Below are positions 43,982 to 55,563 of a stretch of 64,000 nt of DNA, one piece after another. Position numbers and translations under genes: made by a program. This stretch comes from Sternotherus odoratus (taxonomy: Eukaryota > Chordata > Testudines > Kinosternidae): the NCBI GenBank assembly GCA_032164245.1, contig JAVMKO010000001.1:162431434-162495433 (forward strand), given 5' to 3'. The notes under the pieces are model-generated. The model made no database searches. It saw only the letters and a program-made list of their open reading frames with translations, and was not told the origin of the DNA. The first letter of the stretch is position 1. Each line of letters begins with the position of its first letter.

Positions 43982-45762
43982 TAGGGTGACCATAGTTTCC
44001 TATGCTGAATACAGGATACCTGGAAAATTATTTGTATTCAAGAGAGATAAATGGCAATCAATCAGAACTATGCAGCACAAACATTCAAATTAACATCAAG
44101 TTGACTGAGCCCCTGTTAAAGAAATATTGCGGAACTGGATTATTTTTATTTACCTTCTTATCTTTAAGGCTTAAACGTTCACACGGGGAGGGGTGACTCA
44201 CATACCCACCACACACACACACACACACACACACACGACATACTCACCCCTTCCCCCACCTCCCTCACACACAGAGGGAGAGGTGACACACACACACACA
44301 CACACCTCTCACACGGGGTACTGACTGACCCTCTCCTCCCTGCCCAGTGCTTTATGTCCTCCATGCCTAGCTGGGCCTCCAGCACGGACCTGCATTTGCT
44401 GGCACCTGGTGCAGCATCTTCCCGAAGCAACAAATGGAGGAGGGAGGGAGGGAAGAAAGAAGGGATGGATGGACGCAAGATCGTATCACTCCTGCCCCAG
44501 ATTTCTGCAGGGTTCACACCAGAATGTGGTCAGCAGCAGCTTTTCGGCACCGTGCGGGAGGGATGGGATGGGAACTACTTCCAGACACGGGGGGAGGGGG
44601 GGGGAGGAGAAGGGAGAAGGGATGACCTGGCCCACATCTTTGCAGAGCTCACCTCTTCTCCCTGCACCCACACCCCGTGTGGCTGGAAGCAGCTTGTCCC
44701 TTCTGGCCTACACAGTGTTGAAAGGCAGATGACACCTCCAAGCTGCTGCTGGCCACCGATGTACCCCAGCCGCCTCCTGTCTCCTGTCTCCAGCATGGGC
44801 AGGAAGGGGGTTAAGCTTGAAGGATGCATTGTGCACCAGGGCCCAGGAAACCTGACTGCAGGGGCTTCAGTGAACCTGTCCAGAGAGGGGCTCAACAAGG
44901 AAGGGTACCTGGGGGACAGAGCAACCCTGCGCTCCCTGGAGGCAGGACTCAGGGCAGGGGTAGGGTGGGTGAAGAGGGTGCTTAGTCCCTGCCCCAAGGG
45001 GGTGTGAACAGGCTGAAAATGGTTTCCCCTCAGATCTTAGCTGAGGGGGCGGAGAGGCTTTCCCATGCCAGCGCTGTGCGGGGCTTTGGCACACGCAGGG
45101 CTTGGAGGGTCTTGGGCTTTCCTGGGCGCTGGCCCAGCCAGAGGCAGTGGGGGAAAGGAAGAAGCCCCTGGCCAGGCTGCTGGTGAGCTCAGTGCTCCGA
45201 CCAGGGCCTGGTTCTTCGCCCAGCGCTGGGAGTGGGACACGCTCCGCTGGGGGGAGATAGGGAGGAGCAGCGGGCTGGAGGAAGAGGGGACAAAGAGGAA
45301 AAACAGTGAGAGGGAAAGCACATAAAGGGCACATGAGTGAGCAGCAGGGGCAACACAATCAGCCGCTGCCTGGCACCTGCCTGGATGCACCAGCCACTGC
45401 AGTGTTCAGCCAAGAGCTAGCATGCAGCGTGGGCTGTGCTGATGGACCAGCTCGGGGAGCAGATGACCCCGTGCAATGGATCTTCACCCCACCATCAGCC
45501 TTGCACACACACCTCCCCCCCATCGTCAGTCACTGGACACTCTTCTCCTCCGCTCTCCCCCCTCCCCCCCCCGCTGGTGGGCATGCGGCTGGTGAGCAGG
45601 GATCCAGCCAGAAGCAGAGTCCACCAGGTGGGGGAGTTGTGGAGTGGCGGGAGAACAGAAAATACAGGACAATTCTCCCGTTTTTAAGAAAAAGTCGGGA
45701 CACCTGCAGGAGGGCTTAAATATGGGACTGTTCCTTTAAAAACAGGACATCTGGTCCCCCTA
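43982..45762. mobile_element. TA-flanked DNA element with gggtgacca-type ends
   Basis: The left end tagggtgaccatagtttcct and right end acaggacatctggtccccct form imperfect inverted repeats at TA sites. Inside are CA microsatellites (about 44202-44310) and long G-rich stretches. No transposase is recognisable. The open frames inside are low-complexity and not called. Confidence 0.5.
44202..44310 (+). repeat. CA microsatellite, interrupted
   Basis: Two blocks of alternating C and A separated by about 50 bp of C-rich sequence. Confidence 0.85.
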
Positions 45763-45955
45763 CTACTAATACTTTGTAGGTGTTCTGAGTGAAAGGAGAA
45801 ATTCAATAACCATCTAGTAAAAACATAAACTGTGTTCTAGACATGCAAATGTGAGACTCCTTATGTCAGTTTACCTTATACCACATCAATGGGCTTTTCA
45901 GGTCCATCCCCACAGCTGTGCATTTTTATATAGGATGTCCATATTGCTTCCTTAC

Positions 45956-46108
45956 CTAAAATTACACCAAATGATTCTGGGAGAACTCGGGGGATATTTT
46001 CCAACAGACCTCCTCCAGTGATGTGGGCATAGGCCTTAACATGCCCTGAACGAAGGACAGGCAACAGAGTTTTACTGTAGATTTTAGTCGGGGTTAACAA
46101 TAGTTCCC
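45956..46108 (-). CDS. GART: GART exon (AIRS domain, HITGGG motif)
   Basis: Reads [20 protein letters not shown], then [18 protein letters not shown]. All signature residues altered in the plus paralog are retained. The exon is 153 bp, with acceptor ttcacag and donor gtaagg. Confidence 0.96.
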
Positions 46109-46467
46109 CTGTGAATGTAAAATGAAAAAAAGACGGATTACAACACAGAAATAAATGTCAGTCGAATAAAATCAAGGAAGCCTAAGAATATTCATTTACC
46201 AGTCATTGAAAAGAAATTACTAAATGATAGAGTAAATTGAAGTGGAAATAGAAAAATGCTCTGCTCTAACTCCTGTAATACACACCAGAGTTGTTACCCG
46301 TCTGCCCCCACCTTAATTTATTTCAGTGTATTTCATTTAGAGAAAAGGGAAAGAAGGATATATATAGTCAAGTAATAGTGGAATCATTCAAAAAAGCCAT
46401 GTTGGGAAAACAATCAAGACATTTTGTAACACTTCAGGAGAAGAGGTATTCGTATTTGTGATGGTAC

Positions 46468-46719
46468 CTAACGTCTGGTCACCAGAGCCACCAACTGATG
46501 GAGAAGTGAAATCTAAAGACGACTTTTCTACAATCTTCCTTACAAGGCTAAACCCATTGCTGTGAACCCCAGAGGACGCTATTCCAATGACAACATCCCC
46601 ATCGGCAACTCTCTCCAGTTGGGGGAGCACCTGTCCTCGTTCCACTGCACCAACTGCAAAGCCAGCGAGGTCGTACTCCCCAGACAGATACATGCCCGGC
46701 ATTTCAGCTGTCTCTCCTC
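46468..46719 (-). CDS. GART: GART exon (AIRS domain)
   Basis: Reads [20 protein letters not shown] and later [15 protein letters not shown], ending GDQTLG. Both signatures are intact, unlike the plus copy. The exon is 252 bp, with acceptor ctgcag and donor gtacca in phase 1. Confidence 0.96.
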
Positions 46720-47199
46720 CTGCAGGGGACAGGGAAGGAGAAAGAATAGGGGTGAAAGACATTGTGATCAACATACATATGATTTTTAAATATTTCCAAC
46801 TGGCTGCGAAGGAATGCAGTGGTGTAAATAGGCTACATTTAGAAAAAACACAGGTATATAAAAACGACAAATGAAAAAAGTTAATTAACAGCAGCATTTG
46901 TCACATGGCTGTAGATCCTGTCATTGGAACTGACGACAGGCAAATTGGAATGTTGTCAAGAAATCCTAAATTTCTGATGGCCAGGGTTAAAATTACTAGA
47001 TCCCTACATTTGTTTATACAGATTTTTTTCATAGGGATTGTTATCTAAGTGCTAATATGGCTTCCATCACAGGAGTATCTGAGCACAGAGACCACCTCCT
47101 GAGCATGCAGCCTTAGTGGAAACTAAACTATTCCTTTATACAGCAAAATAGAAATGCTTAGATTAGCACTCTGGAGAATAACAGACAGGTTTCATTCCC

Positions 47200-47745
47200 C
47201 TCTGGGGTGTGGCTACGCTACACTAAGAAATGTATCCAAGGATTCTGCATGCATTAAATAATTGATTGATTCACTTGTCTCCACAATGGTTTAGGCCGGG
47301 GTATACAGACAGCAATATTGTATACAGACCGCAGAACCATGCTGGCACATTCATACACAGAATGCCTTACTGACCTGGTTGTACCAGGACATTCTGAAGT
47401 GTCGATCCCACAGTGCCCAGAACTGCTGCTGGGAGCAGAGGTTTTTCGGTAATTTCTAAACACATGGCACTGCACTGTGGGATGGTTAGCAAGGCTAGCT
47501 GAATTAGCGCAGCTGCAATGCTTATGCCTTCCTGTCCACACTGGAGAGAAACCTTTGTAGATAGCATAATTCCCGCCATTCCTGAGCTAGCCTTTTCCTT
47601 GGTGTTGCACCCATTCTGTACACATAAGTCTTGCAAAGTGCACGGGACAGCTGCAGTGTGTGAATGCAAAGGGCCGTACAGCTGTTATATCTGCTGTAAC
47701 TCCTTTTTTTGCCTAGTGTAAACAAGACCTGAGATATTTAAAAAG
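47200..47745. repeat. Probable MITE with weak terminal inverted repeats
   Basis: The left gtggctacgctacactaaga and right cctagtgtaaacaagacctg are loosely inverted, as in a family with tctacacta ends common in turtles. Evidence is weak. Confidence 0.3.
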
Positions 47746-48053
47746 TAGCTCTCATGTAACAAAATGTCTAGAAAAATTAGTGATTTTAACAGGACTGAAA
47801 CAGAGACGGTGATAGAATCAGGGGTGAAAGTAAAACTTTTGACTTACCAGTACCCCCCACCCAGCTTCTCTGGAAGGGCCGGGGCCTCAGATGGAAGGGG
47901 CGGGGCTAGGGAAATCAGCAGTCCTTCCTCCCCCCGCCCGGGGCTGGTTAGCTATTCCTTTTGCCCCCCTCCCTTGTCAGCAGCTAGGGGGAGGTGGGGG
48001 GGGGGCCAAAAGGGACAGGGACCTTAAAGCGCTGCTGTGACAGCCCTTTAAAG

Positions 48054-48319
48054 CAGCGGTCGCAAACCGGTGGTCCACGGACCACTGGTGGTCCGCGGCG
48101 CCGGGCTCCCTCACGGCCGCCCCTCCGGGCAGGCAAGAGGCTGCGGGCGCCTGTCCCGCCCCGTCCCCGGCGGCCAGCAACCGCTGGCTCGCTCCTGCCT
48201 CCCGTCTCACGCCGGGCCACTCGAGCCGGGGGAGGGGGCCGCGCCGGGCCGCTCGAGCCGGGGGAGGGGAGCTGCGCCACTTTAGTCGTCCGTGAGGACC
48301 GAAAGGTTGGCAACCACTG
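48054..48319. mobile_element. hAT-type MITE nested in the element at 47819
   Basis: Ends cagcggtcgcaaacc and ggttggcaaccactg, flanked by a perfect 8-bp duplication ctttaaag (48046-48053, 48320-48327). Near the left end is a ggtccacggaccac palindrome. Its target site lies inside the outer element, so it is younger. Confidence 0.85.
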
Positions 48320-48589
48320 CTTTAAAGGACCCGGCCTTAAAGCGCTAACCTCCCTACCCCTTCTGTACGCCCCTCCCCTGCCACCGCCGGGGCTGGGTAG
48401 CCGCTCCTTTTGCCCCCATCGGCGGCAGCGGGGAGGGGGCGTGCAGAAGGGGCAAGGAGGTTAAAGCGCTACTGCTGCTTTAGCGTTTGTCCCTTTTGCA
48501 CTCTCCCTTGGCAGCCCTGCGCAGGGACCTGGCAGAGCTGCAGATTGGGGGGGTGGGGGGGAGGTAACTGCTGTGACAGCGCTTTAAGA

Positions 48590-49213
48590 TGGGTCTCCTC
48601 ATCTCAAAAAGGATATACTGGCATTAGAAAAGGTTCAGAGAAGAGCAACTAAAATGATTAGTGGTTTGGAACGGGTCCCATATGAGGTGAGATTAAAGAG
48701 GCTAGGACTTTTTAGCTTGGAAAAGAGGAGACTAAGGGGGGGTATGATAGAGGTATATAAAATTATGAGTGGTGTGGAGGAAGTGAATAAGGAAAAGTTA
48801 TTTACTTGTTCCCATAATAGAGGAACTAGGGGCCACCCAATGAAATTGGCGTGCAGCAGGTTTAAAACAAATAAAAGGAAGTTGTTCTTCACACAGCACA
48901 CAGTCAACATGTGGAACTCCTTGCCTGAGGAGGCTGTGAAGGCTAGAAATATAACAGGGTTTGAAAGAGAACTGGATAAATTCATGGAGGTTAAGTCCAT
49001 TAATGGCTATTAGCCAGGATGGGTAATGAATGGAGTCCCTAGCCTCTGTTTGTCAGAGGGGGGTGATGGATGGCAGGAGAGAGATCACTTGATCATTGCC
49101 TGTTAGGTTCACTCACCCCGAGGCACCCGGCATTGGCCACTGTCGGTAAACAGGATACTGGGCTAGATGGACCATTGGTCTGACCCAGTATGGTTTTTCT
49201 TATGTTCTTATGT
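48590..49213 (+). mobile_element. CR1 LINE 3' fragment nested in the element at 47819
   Basis: Encodes the C-terminal CR1 ORF2 segment (SGLERVPYEVRLKRLGLFSL, KLFTCSHNRGTRGHP) and ends tttttcttatgttctta. It is close in sequence to the CR1 at 19870-21845. Confidence 0.88.
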
Positions 49214-49328
49214 CCTTTAAAGCGCCATCGCAGCAGCGCTTTTAAAGTAGGGCGGTAGGGTCTGGACAGGCTTTTTACCGGTACAGCGTACTGGTCCATG
49301 CCACCTTACTTTCACCTCTGGATATAAT

Positions 49329-50635
49329 TCTAGCATTCTAATGGCTACTTGACTCATGGTCTCAGATATTTCTGAATATGAGCACACAATGACAGACAGT
49401 ATTCCCATTTAAAAAACTTAATGATTAATTAATCTCCACCAATTCATTTGTAATCCTCCTGTTTCCTTTCTAACCTCACAGTGAGTGGCTATGTTTGCAG
49501 TTGTGTACTAACTAATGGAAATTAAGCCCTGAAATTTAAACAATTTAGTCAATGCATGTGACAAGTTTTGATAGGAGTGTATTTTCGATGCAGGGTTTGA
49601 AGTAAGTAGCCCATTTGTTCATATTTTTGTTTGCAATATATAAATTGTGTGTTTTTCATGGACAAAGCTTGTAAAATACCCGTAAAATGAGCAAATGACT
49701 TTCTATTTTTCAAAGATAGTAACTATTTTCCCAATCACGATTTTAAAAACATACATAATGCGAGACGAGTTTATCTGTAACTGGTATACAAGGTTTGTTT
49801 TGAAAATGTATTAGGTTTTGCTCCTTTATTTTTACTAGGGGAGATAATTACTTTTAAAAGGAGGAGAAATGTAAAAACAGAAAGAGGGAACAGAACTTTG
49901 CTTTGTAGTTTTCATTCTTCTAAACTGTAAGCCTACATTCTATTACTTTTATAAGATAAGGATTCATATTAATACTTGGATAACACAACATTCTCTAACA
50001 GAATTTGAAACATATTAATGAGTTGAATGACTTTTAAAGGTCGTATTTTTGTGAAAGTCAAGTTAAAAGGAGACATTATATTACTTTTATATAAGATTAG
50101 CTTCAGTATTGAATAATAGGATATGTACATAATTTACATACATACATACTAATAAAATATGATCACCTAGTGTATAATGAGAGTATGAGGGAAAATGCTT
50201 AAAAACTTACATCATAACATCATGGGATAAACTGATTTTGTGAAAATGTGGATACTCCAAAACACAGAGTCTTCATCAGAAAACAAACATGTCTCTCCAG
50301 CACATTTATAACTTGACATGAAATATAGAAATAATTCAAATATGTGAACTACTGGCAGGAGGGGTTTATGCAGCTCATTTTTATAAGTTAAATGAAGAGA
50401 CAGGGAAAGAAAATGGTCAGAACATGGATTCCTGACCTACTCATAGCTTTTGTGAATAAACAGCACCTGCTATGAAGGTAGATGGAGACTCCATTTCATA
50501 AAGCATAGGCAGTTAATCAGAGTCTCACTGAGTTTTGATTTATCAGACTTTTAAAGAGTGTGGACATTAAAAACAGTTTTAAAAAGGTGCAGCAAACAAA
50601 TTTTCAAATCCTGTCCAGGAAGTGAGTGCTCATAC
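49329..50635. other. GART intron, no feature seen
   Basis: AT-rich intron sequence. No repeat ends or coding similarity were recognised. Confidence 0.5.
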
Positions 50636-50834
50636 CCAAGAGAGCGCATCCTGCCTTTTTACAAGCTTCAGCTATTCCCGCTATGACTGCTTGAGCCACT
50701 CCAACATCAAGTTTCCCACAGGCAAAATAGTCGAGGAAGTAGAGAGGCTCTGCCCCCTGAGCCAGGATGTCATTGACACACATGGCAACCAAATCTTGGC
50801 CAATGGTGTCATGTTTCTTACACATCTGTGCAAC
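50636..50834 (-). CDS. GART: GART exon (AIRS domain)
   Basis: Reads [20 protein letters not shown], then [20 protein letters not shown] and ends in ALLG. The family Asp of FLDY is kept. The acceptor is ttacag and the donor gtatga, the same junction sequences as in the plus copy, and the length is the same 199 bp. Confidence 0.96.
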
Positions 50835-53223
50835 CTGTAACAAGATGGAGAGAGACCAGTTTGCAATTTCTGCATGAATTAAAAGCACAAGAGCGGAGAG
50901 GTTTCCCTGACAATGGCAAGAGAAGGTACAAACATCATGTTGTTCTTGTGAATATTTCTGAAAACTTGCTCTAAAATCGTCAGTTCCTTCAATTAGGGTG
51001 TATCCTTTCTCTAAGTCGCTTATTTTTGTGAGGAGGGAAAGTCTCAATGTTTTTCACAATACGGGTCACATCTTACTAGAGAGGGTCTCATGGACACTTC
51101 CCTTCCCATTGGCAACTGTTTAACTTCCCTGTGGCAACTACTACAACTGCTTACATAACACTAGAAAATAATTTAAGAGGTTTCAGCTGTCTTTAGTGCA
51201 ATGTAGCAGCTGAAAACAAGGAAGGAAGACAGTATCATGTGACCATCCAGCTCTCCCCAGTCCACCAATAAGTAATACCCAGGCCACCAGATTTCAAGAA
51301 GTGAGAGAAGCTTTTTAGGGGAAGAAAATGAAAGATAAAACGGAGAATGACTTGAAAAATGGTACAGTTCACTTCTAGAACACCTCTCATAAAAGGATCT
51401 CGCAGTGCTTTGTAAACATATGAGAGTTAAGCCTCACAGAACCCACCTTGTGGAGAAAGAGAATATTATTATCCTCATTTATGTAGACTGAAGAAATTGC
51501 AGCAAAGAGTGGTCAATGCCATAATTGTCGAGTTTGTGTGTCTAACACTTGGAGCCTAAAATCAATATCCAAGCCCCTAAATAAGCAGCCTGCTATACTC
51601 CCAGCTCCAAACTTTATAAAAGCACAGCTAAAAATCATGCAATTTTAAAACAAATACATTTGGCTGTTCATTTGCCTTTTTAGTTTTCAATCATTAGGTT
51701 ACATTCATGTCATATTTTCAAGCAGCACAACCGGGGCTAGAATCATACTATAAAAATTATCATCAGGATTGATATTCTCATATAATCTCTTGCCTCCAGG
51801 AACTGGGGCTTTAAGCAAAATATCAAACAGCATAAGACTTGTGATAAAATTGTGAGAGTTGACACTACTGAGACCGAGTTCCAAAGCACTAAACAACCAC
51901 AGCTCCCATGGAAGTGAACAAACCCTTGATGCGACCAAGTGACATGGCTGGATTTTAGCACGTCAGCTGCAGTGATGGAGTTAGTGTGAGATAGCAAATA
52001 CTTCACAACTATGTTTTTCTGGACCAGGCACAATAAGTACAAGAAACTCTTCCCCTATTTCCTAAGCAAAAGAATAAAAATGACGACCAAGTTCAAAATA
52101 GCTCTGATAAAACTGGATCGCTACATTATTATTCGTAGTAATAGTAATGCAGGAGCACGTAGAATGCCCAGTCAAAACTGGGACCCCACTGTGCTAGGCA
52201 TTGCATAAACACAGAGTAAGCGATGGTCCTGCTCTGAAAAATTTACTATCTAAACATGAGACAAGATACAACAGGTGGATTTAATGAACAGTAAGAGTAA
52301 GGGCAGGGTTCAAAGGAAGATGAAGTGGGGAGAGCACAGTAATCGGGTTTATTTTTAAACTACAGCTTATTTCCCCTTCAAAAATAAAATTCATCTCAAC
52401 TAAATTTATTTTTGTTACCGCTCTCTGTTTCCAGCTTTACCAGCTGCTGATGACTTGAACATAGAAAGGAAAACTTGGATTTTAAGAATAATAAATGTTT
52501 CTGAGAGCACTGAGATTTGGACTATCACTCATTCACAGCTCAATGCTCCATTCTTTGTGCACCTGAAACTCCCAACAGGGGTTTTGGGAAACATGGTCCC
52601 AATCTTTAAATCTCTGAGCTGGGAGCTCAGCTCCAAAAATGTCTCTGGTGTGCACAAGAAAACTGATGGGCACAGGAAAAACTCCAATTCATGCTGCCCA
52701 GGAGTAAGACACAGTCGTTCTGCTCTGTTGGATACAGATGTAAAAAGACTGTGGACCAGATACTCAGCTTGAATAATTGGTAGAGCTCTATGAATCGGAC
52801 TTAAGATCTCATCTTAGGGAATGTTCCCTTTTTTTATTTAAATGGGGAGTACAAAAAGCCCTCAGAATGAAATGGTCCAATCGGTGTGCAGATATAAAAT
52901 GGTCATTATACCGTCTTATTGCTTTGCTCTGCGATTGGACACTTGGTGTGGTAGAGATAGAAACCCTAATTCAGCAAGGTATTTAAATACGGGCCTAATT
53001 TTAAGCATGAACAGTCTCTGACTTCAATGGGGCTTTTCACCTGCTTAAACTCAGGCATGTACTTAACTGAAGTGGGGTCAAAAAGAGGATGCTTTTTAAA
53101 AAATATGAATATGTATTCTTTTGAACACAATAAGCATCCCCAATTAAGCATCTCTGCATTGATGTGGACAGGTGTTTTGCTTTTAATCAGGACATTCCTT
53201 CCTGCACAGGTGTTTCCACGTAC
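50835..53223. other. GART intron, no feature seen
   Basis: Intron of the minus GART. Short open frames here have no recognisable similarity. Confidence 0.5.
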
Positions 53224-53333
53224 CTTGAGTTTTGTTCCAACACCATCAGTTCCAGACACCAAGATAGGATCTTTGTAACCAGCTGCTTTCAAGTCAAAGA
53301 GACCAGCAAATCCTCCAAGCTCTGCATTGCAAC
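53224..53333 (-). CDS. GART: GART exon (AIRS domain, SGTDGVGTK motif)
   Basis: Reads [19 protein letters not shown], then [16 protein letters not shown]. The conserved Asp and Gly changed in the plus copy are present. The exon is 110 bp, with acceptor ggcag and donor gtacgt in phase 0. Confidence 0.95.
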
Positions 53334-54179
53334 CTGCCAACCGGGAAAAAAAAAGACAAGGTAATTAAACTTCTGCTCCAATGGGATCATGTATGATCCT
53401 CCGCCCACTGAAGAGATTCCTTCTGAAGCCACTCAACACAACTTCAGTCAACAGAAGGGATCACAAGACTCCCTTCCCTTCCCTGGCTCCCCAAAGACCA
53501 AGTGTGCTTCTACAGCAGTCTCAATCTCTATTAAACTAGGTCCTGATCTAACCCCTATCATTGATTTCAGTTGTAAATTTAGCCCTTGAGAAACAAGAGC
53601 TGAGCTCTGGGCGTAAATTTTGATCCCACGTGTTTATGCGGTTGATAAAAACGACAAAGCATTGTGGGTTTTTTGGGGGAAGGAATGTACCAACTAAAAT
53701 AGCATCCAATTTCCAAAGCAATATCGGAGTATAAATAAAAGCACTGAGAGTATTAAAACACTGCAAACTTACGTCTCTAAACAGTATTTAGGTCACCTGG
53801 GCTTGACTGTTCACTGCCCTACACAGAGTGTAAACTGCTTACACCCGTGCAAAATATGTGCAAAGTGACTGAAAACCATAACTATGCTGATGGATCACAT
53901 TTTACATCCCCTTTGCACAGAAAGTCAATGGGACTTAAGCTCCTGAGTCATTTACGCACTTTCGCAAATGTTACCCCCGGTGCCAGTAAAAGGTGCTGAC
54001 TGACAGCCTGGTATACTGAAGTTTTTTAGCCACCTACGACCCATTCTACACGTCGTCCAAATGTAGAAAACCCACTGGATCGAAGCCAAGAACAGCTAGG
54101 CCCTGATCCAGCAAACCCTTGATTAAAGCACACGCTTAACTTTAAATACAGGGGTAGTTCCACAATAGGCCAGTTAAGC

Positions 54180-54385
54180 ATGGTTAGAGCTCAGTGGTTT
54201 GAGCATTGGCCTGCTAAACCCAGGGTTGTGAGTTCAATCCTTGAGGGGGCCATTTAGGGATCTGGGGCAAAAAATCTGTCAGGGGACAGTACTTGATCCT
54301 GCTAGTGTAGGCAGGGGACTGGACTCGATGACCTTCAAGGTCTTTCCAGTTCTAGGAGATTGGTATATCTCCATTTATATATATG
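54180..54385 (+). mobile_element. tRNA-derived SINE with CR1-like tail
   Basis: The head agctcagtggtttgagcatt matches Pol III box A and gagttcaatcc matches box B. The tail ctggactcgatgaccttcaa followed by ctttccagttctaggagatt resembles CR1 3' sequence. This is the architecture of turtle tRNA/CR1 SINEs. Confidence 0.8.
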
Positions 54386-55468
54386 TGCTTGAATTGCTTC
54401 ACTGGATTTAAGCCTTGAAACACACAGAGTTCCTTACCCTTTTAGGATATATTTGTGTAAGTACATAAGCCTTGTGATTGCACATTCAATAGTTAATGTA
54501 GATTATTTGTCCCTTTTTGTACTTAAAAAGCTTTCTGTAAAAGCGGATAAGAAATGTCTGTAATAGTCTGAAGCCCATTCCTCCCTGAAGAAAGTTGCCA
54601 ATAGGACGTTCTTCCCCCCCACTGAGATGCAACACCCATTTTATAATGTCTCTATCTACAGTGCACTATTACTGTCAAGTACACATATGTTTGGCGTCCA
54701 TCTGTTAAGATTACCACACATTTAAAAAAACTAACAATGAAAGGGGCTAAGCTGGAAAGAACAGAATTAATAATGAAAATAATTCATAGCTTTGGTAAAT
54801 GTGAATAAGATACAAAGTTATCTGAAGGTCCTTAGTTCATTTGAAAATTGAAATAAACAGTATTAAAAAAAAGTCTGTATTCATTTCAGACCGACACTTT
54901 GTTATAGCACCATTAGTGACTTGTTATGGCAAGGCAAGTTTCTGAAACCAGCATGAAGAAGGTCTGACCTGATAAGAGTTATCTGAGAAGCACATGGGTA
55001 TCTTGTATGCATAACTGAGGTAATTCCATGTATGATGTATGGGGAGTTTTACACTTTCAGTGAAAAGTCACAGGCTTTCAAAACATTTATTGAAGAAAAA
55101 TGCATCTCTGATACTGTACTCAAATTGATAATATGTTTACTTAGAAATATTAGCAGGTGGGGAGATTTTGCTCATGTATCTTACATTTAGGGAATAAACC
55201 TCTGTGATGCATGAAAACCCTCAATTCTATTGAACTTAAGAGGAGTTGAGAATGTGCTACACCTCTCAGGTAATACGTTTAACAGGGTTATTTTGACAAG
55301 TGATTCTGTATCTTTAGGGATTTCTGCATTTTCAGTATCTCTTGGGTGTTTGCTCAACCTTGAATTTTCAAGGCAGGACAACAAACATGAGCATTTGCAT
55401 CACTCAAGATCTAATGACATGTCTGGTTGTCAAGTGACCCAGAGATAATGGTACAAAACTGAGCTTAC

Positions 55469-55563
55469 CTGGCCTTGAGGTGGCTGCTGCTAAGGGTTTA
55501 ATTTTCTGAACCAAGCTATTGCCAGCTGCGATGTTTACCCCACTGTTTTTGTAAGTCAGGCCT
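55469..55563 (-). CDS. GART: GART exon (start of AIRS domain)
   Basis: Reads [20 protein letters not shown] and on to AAATSRPG, the typical start of PurM (TYKxSGVDIxAGN). The acceptor is placed at cttttag, so that the two bases carried from the previous exon complete AGA. A competing AG two bases further would break the frame. The donor is gtaagc. Confidence 0.94.

Larger units (their letters stand above)
47819..49320. mobile_element. hAT-type element carrying nested insertions (outer element)
   Basis: Ends caggggtgaaagtaa and ttactttcacctctg (one mismatch), flanked by the 8-bp duplication gatagaat/gatataat (47811-47818, 49321-49328; one mismatch). Inside, another hAT MITE (48054-48319) and a CR1 3' fragment (48590-49213) have inserted. 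It lies in an intron of the minus GART. Confidence 0.8.

Noticed and set aside
44354..45007. 217-codon frame
   Set aside because: Inside a repetitive DNA element with low-complexity sequence, antisense frames equally open and no recognisable domain.
47977..48464. Frames of 77-156 codons and a CpG-island-like promoter
   Set aside because: GC-rich sequence belongs to the nested hAT elements; no exon or promoter context of a gene was found.
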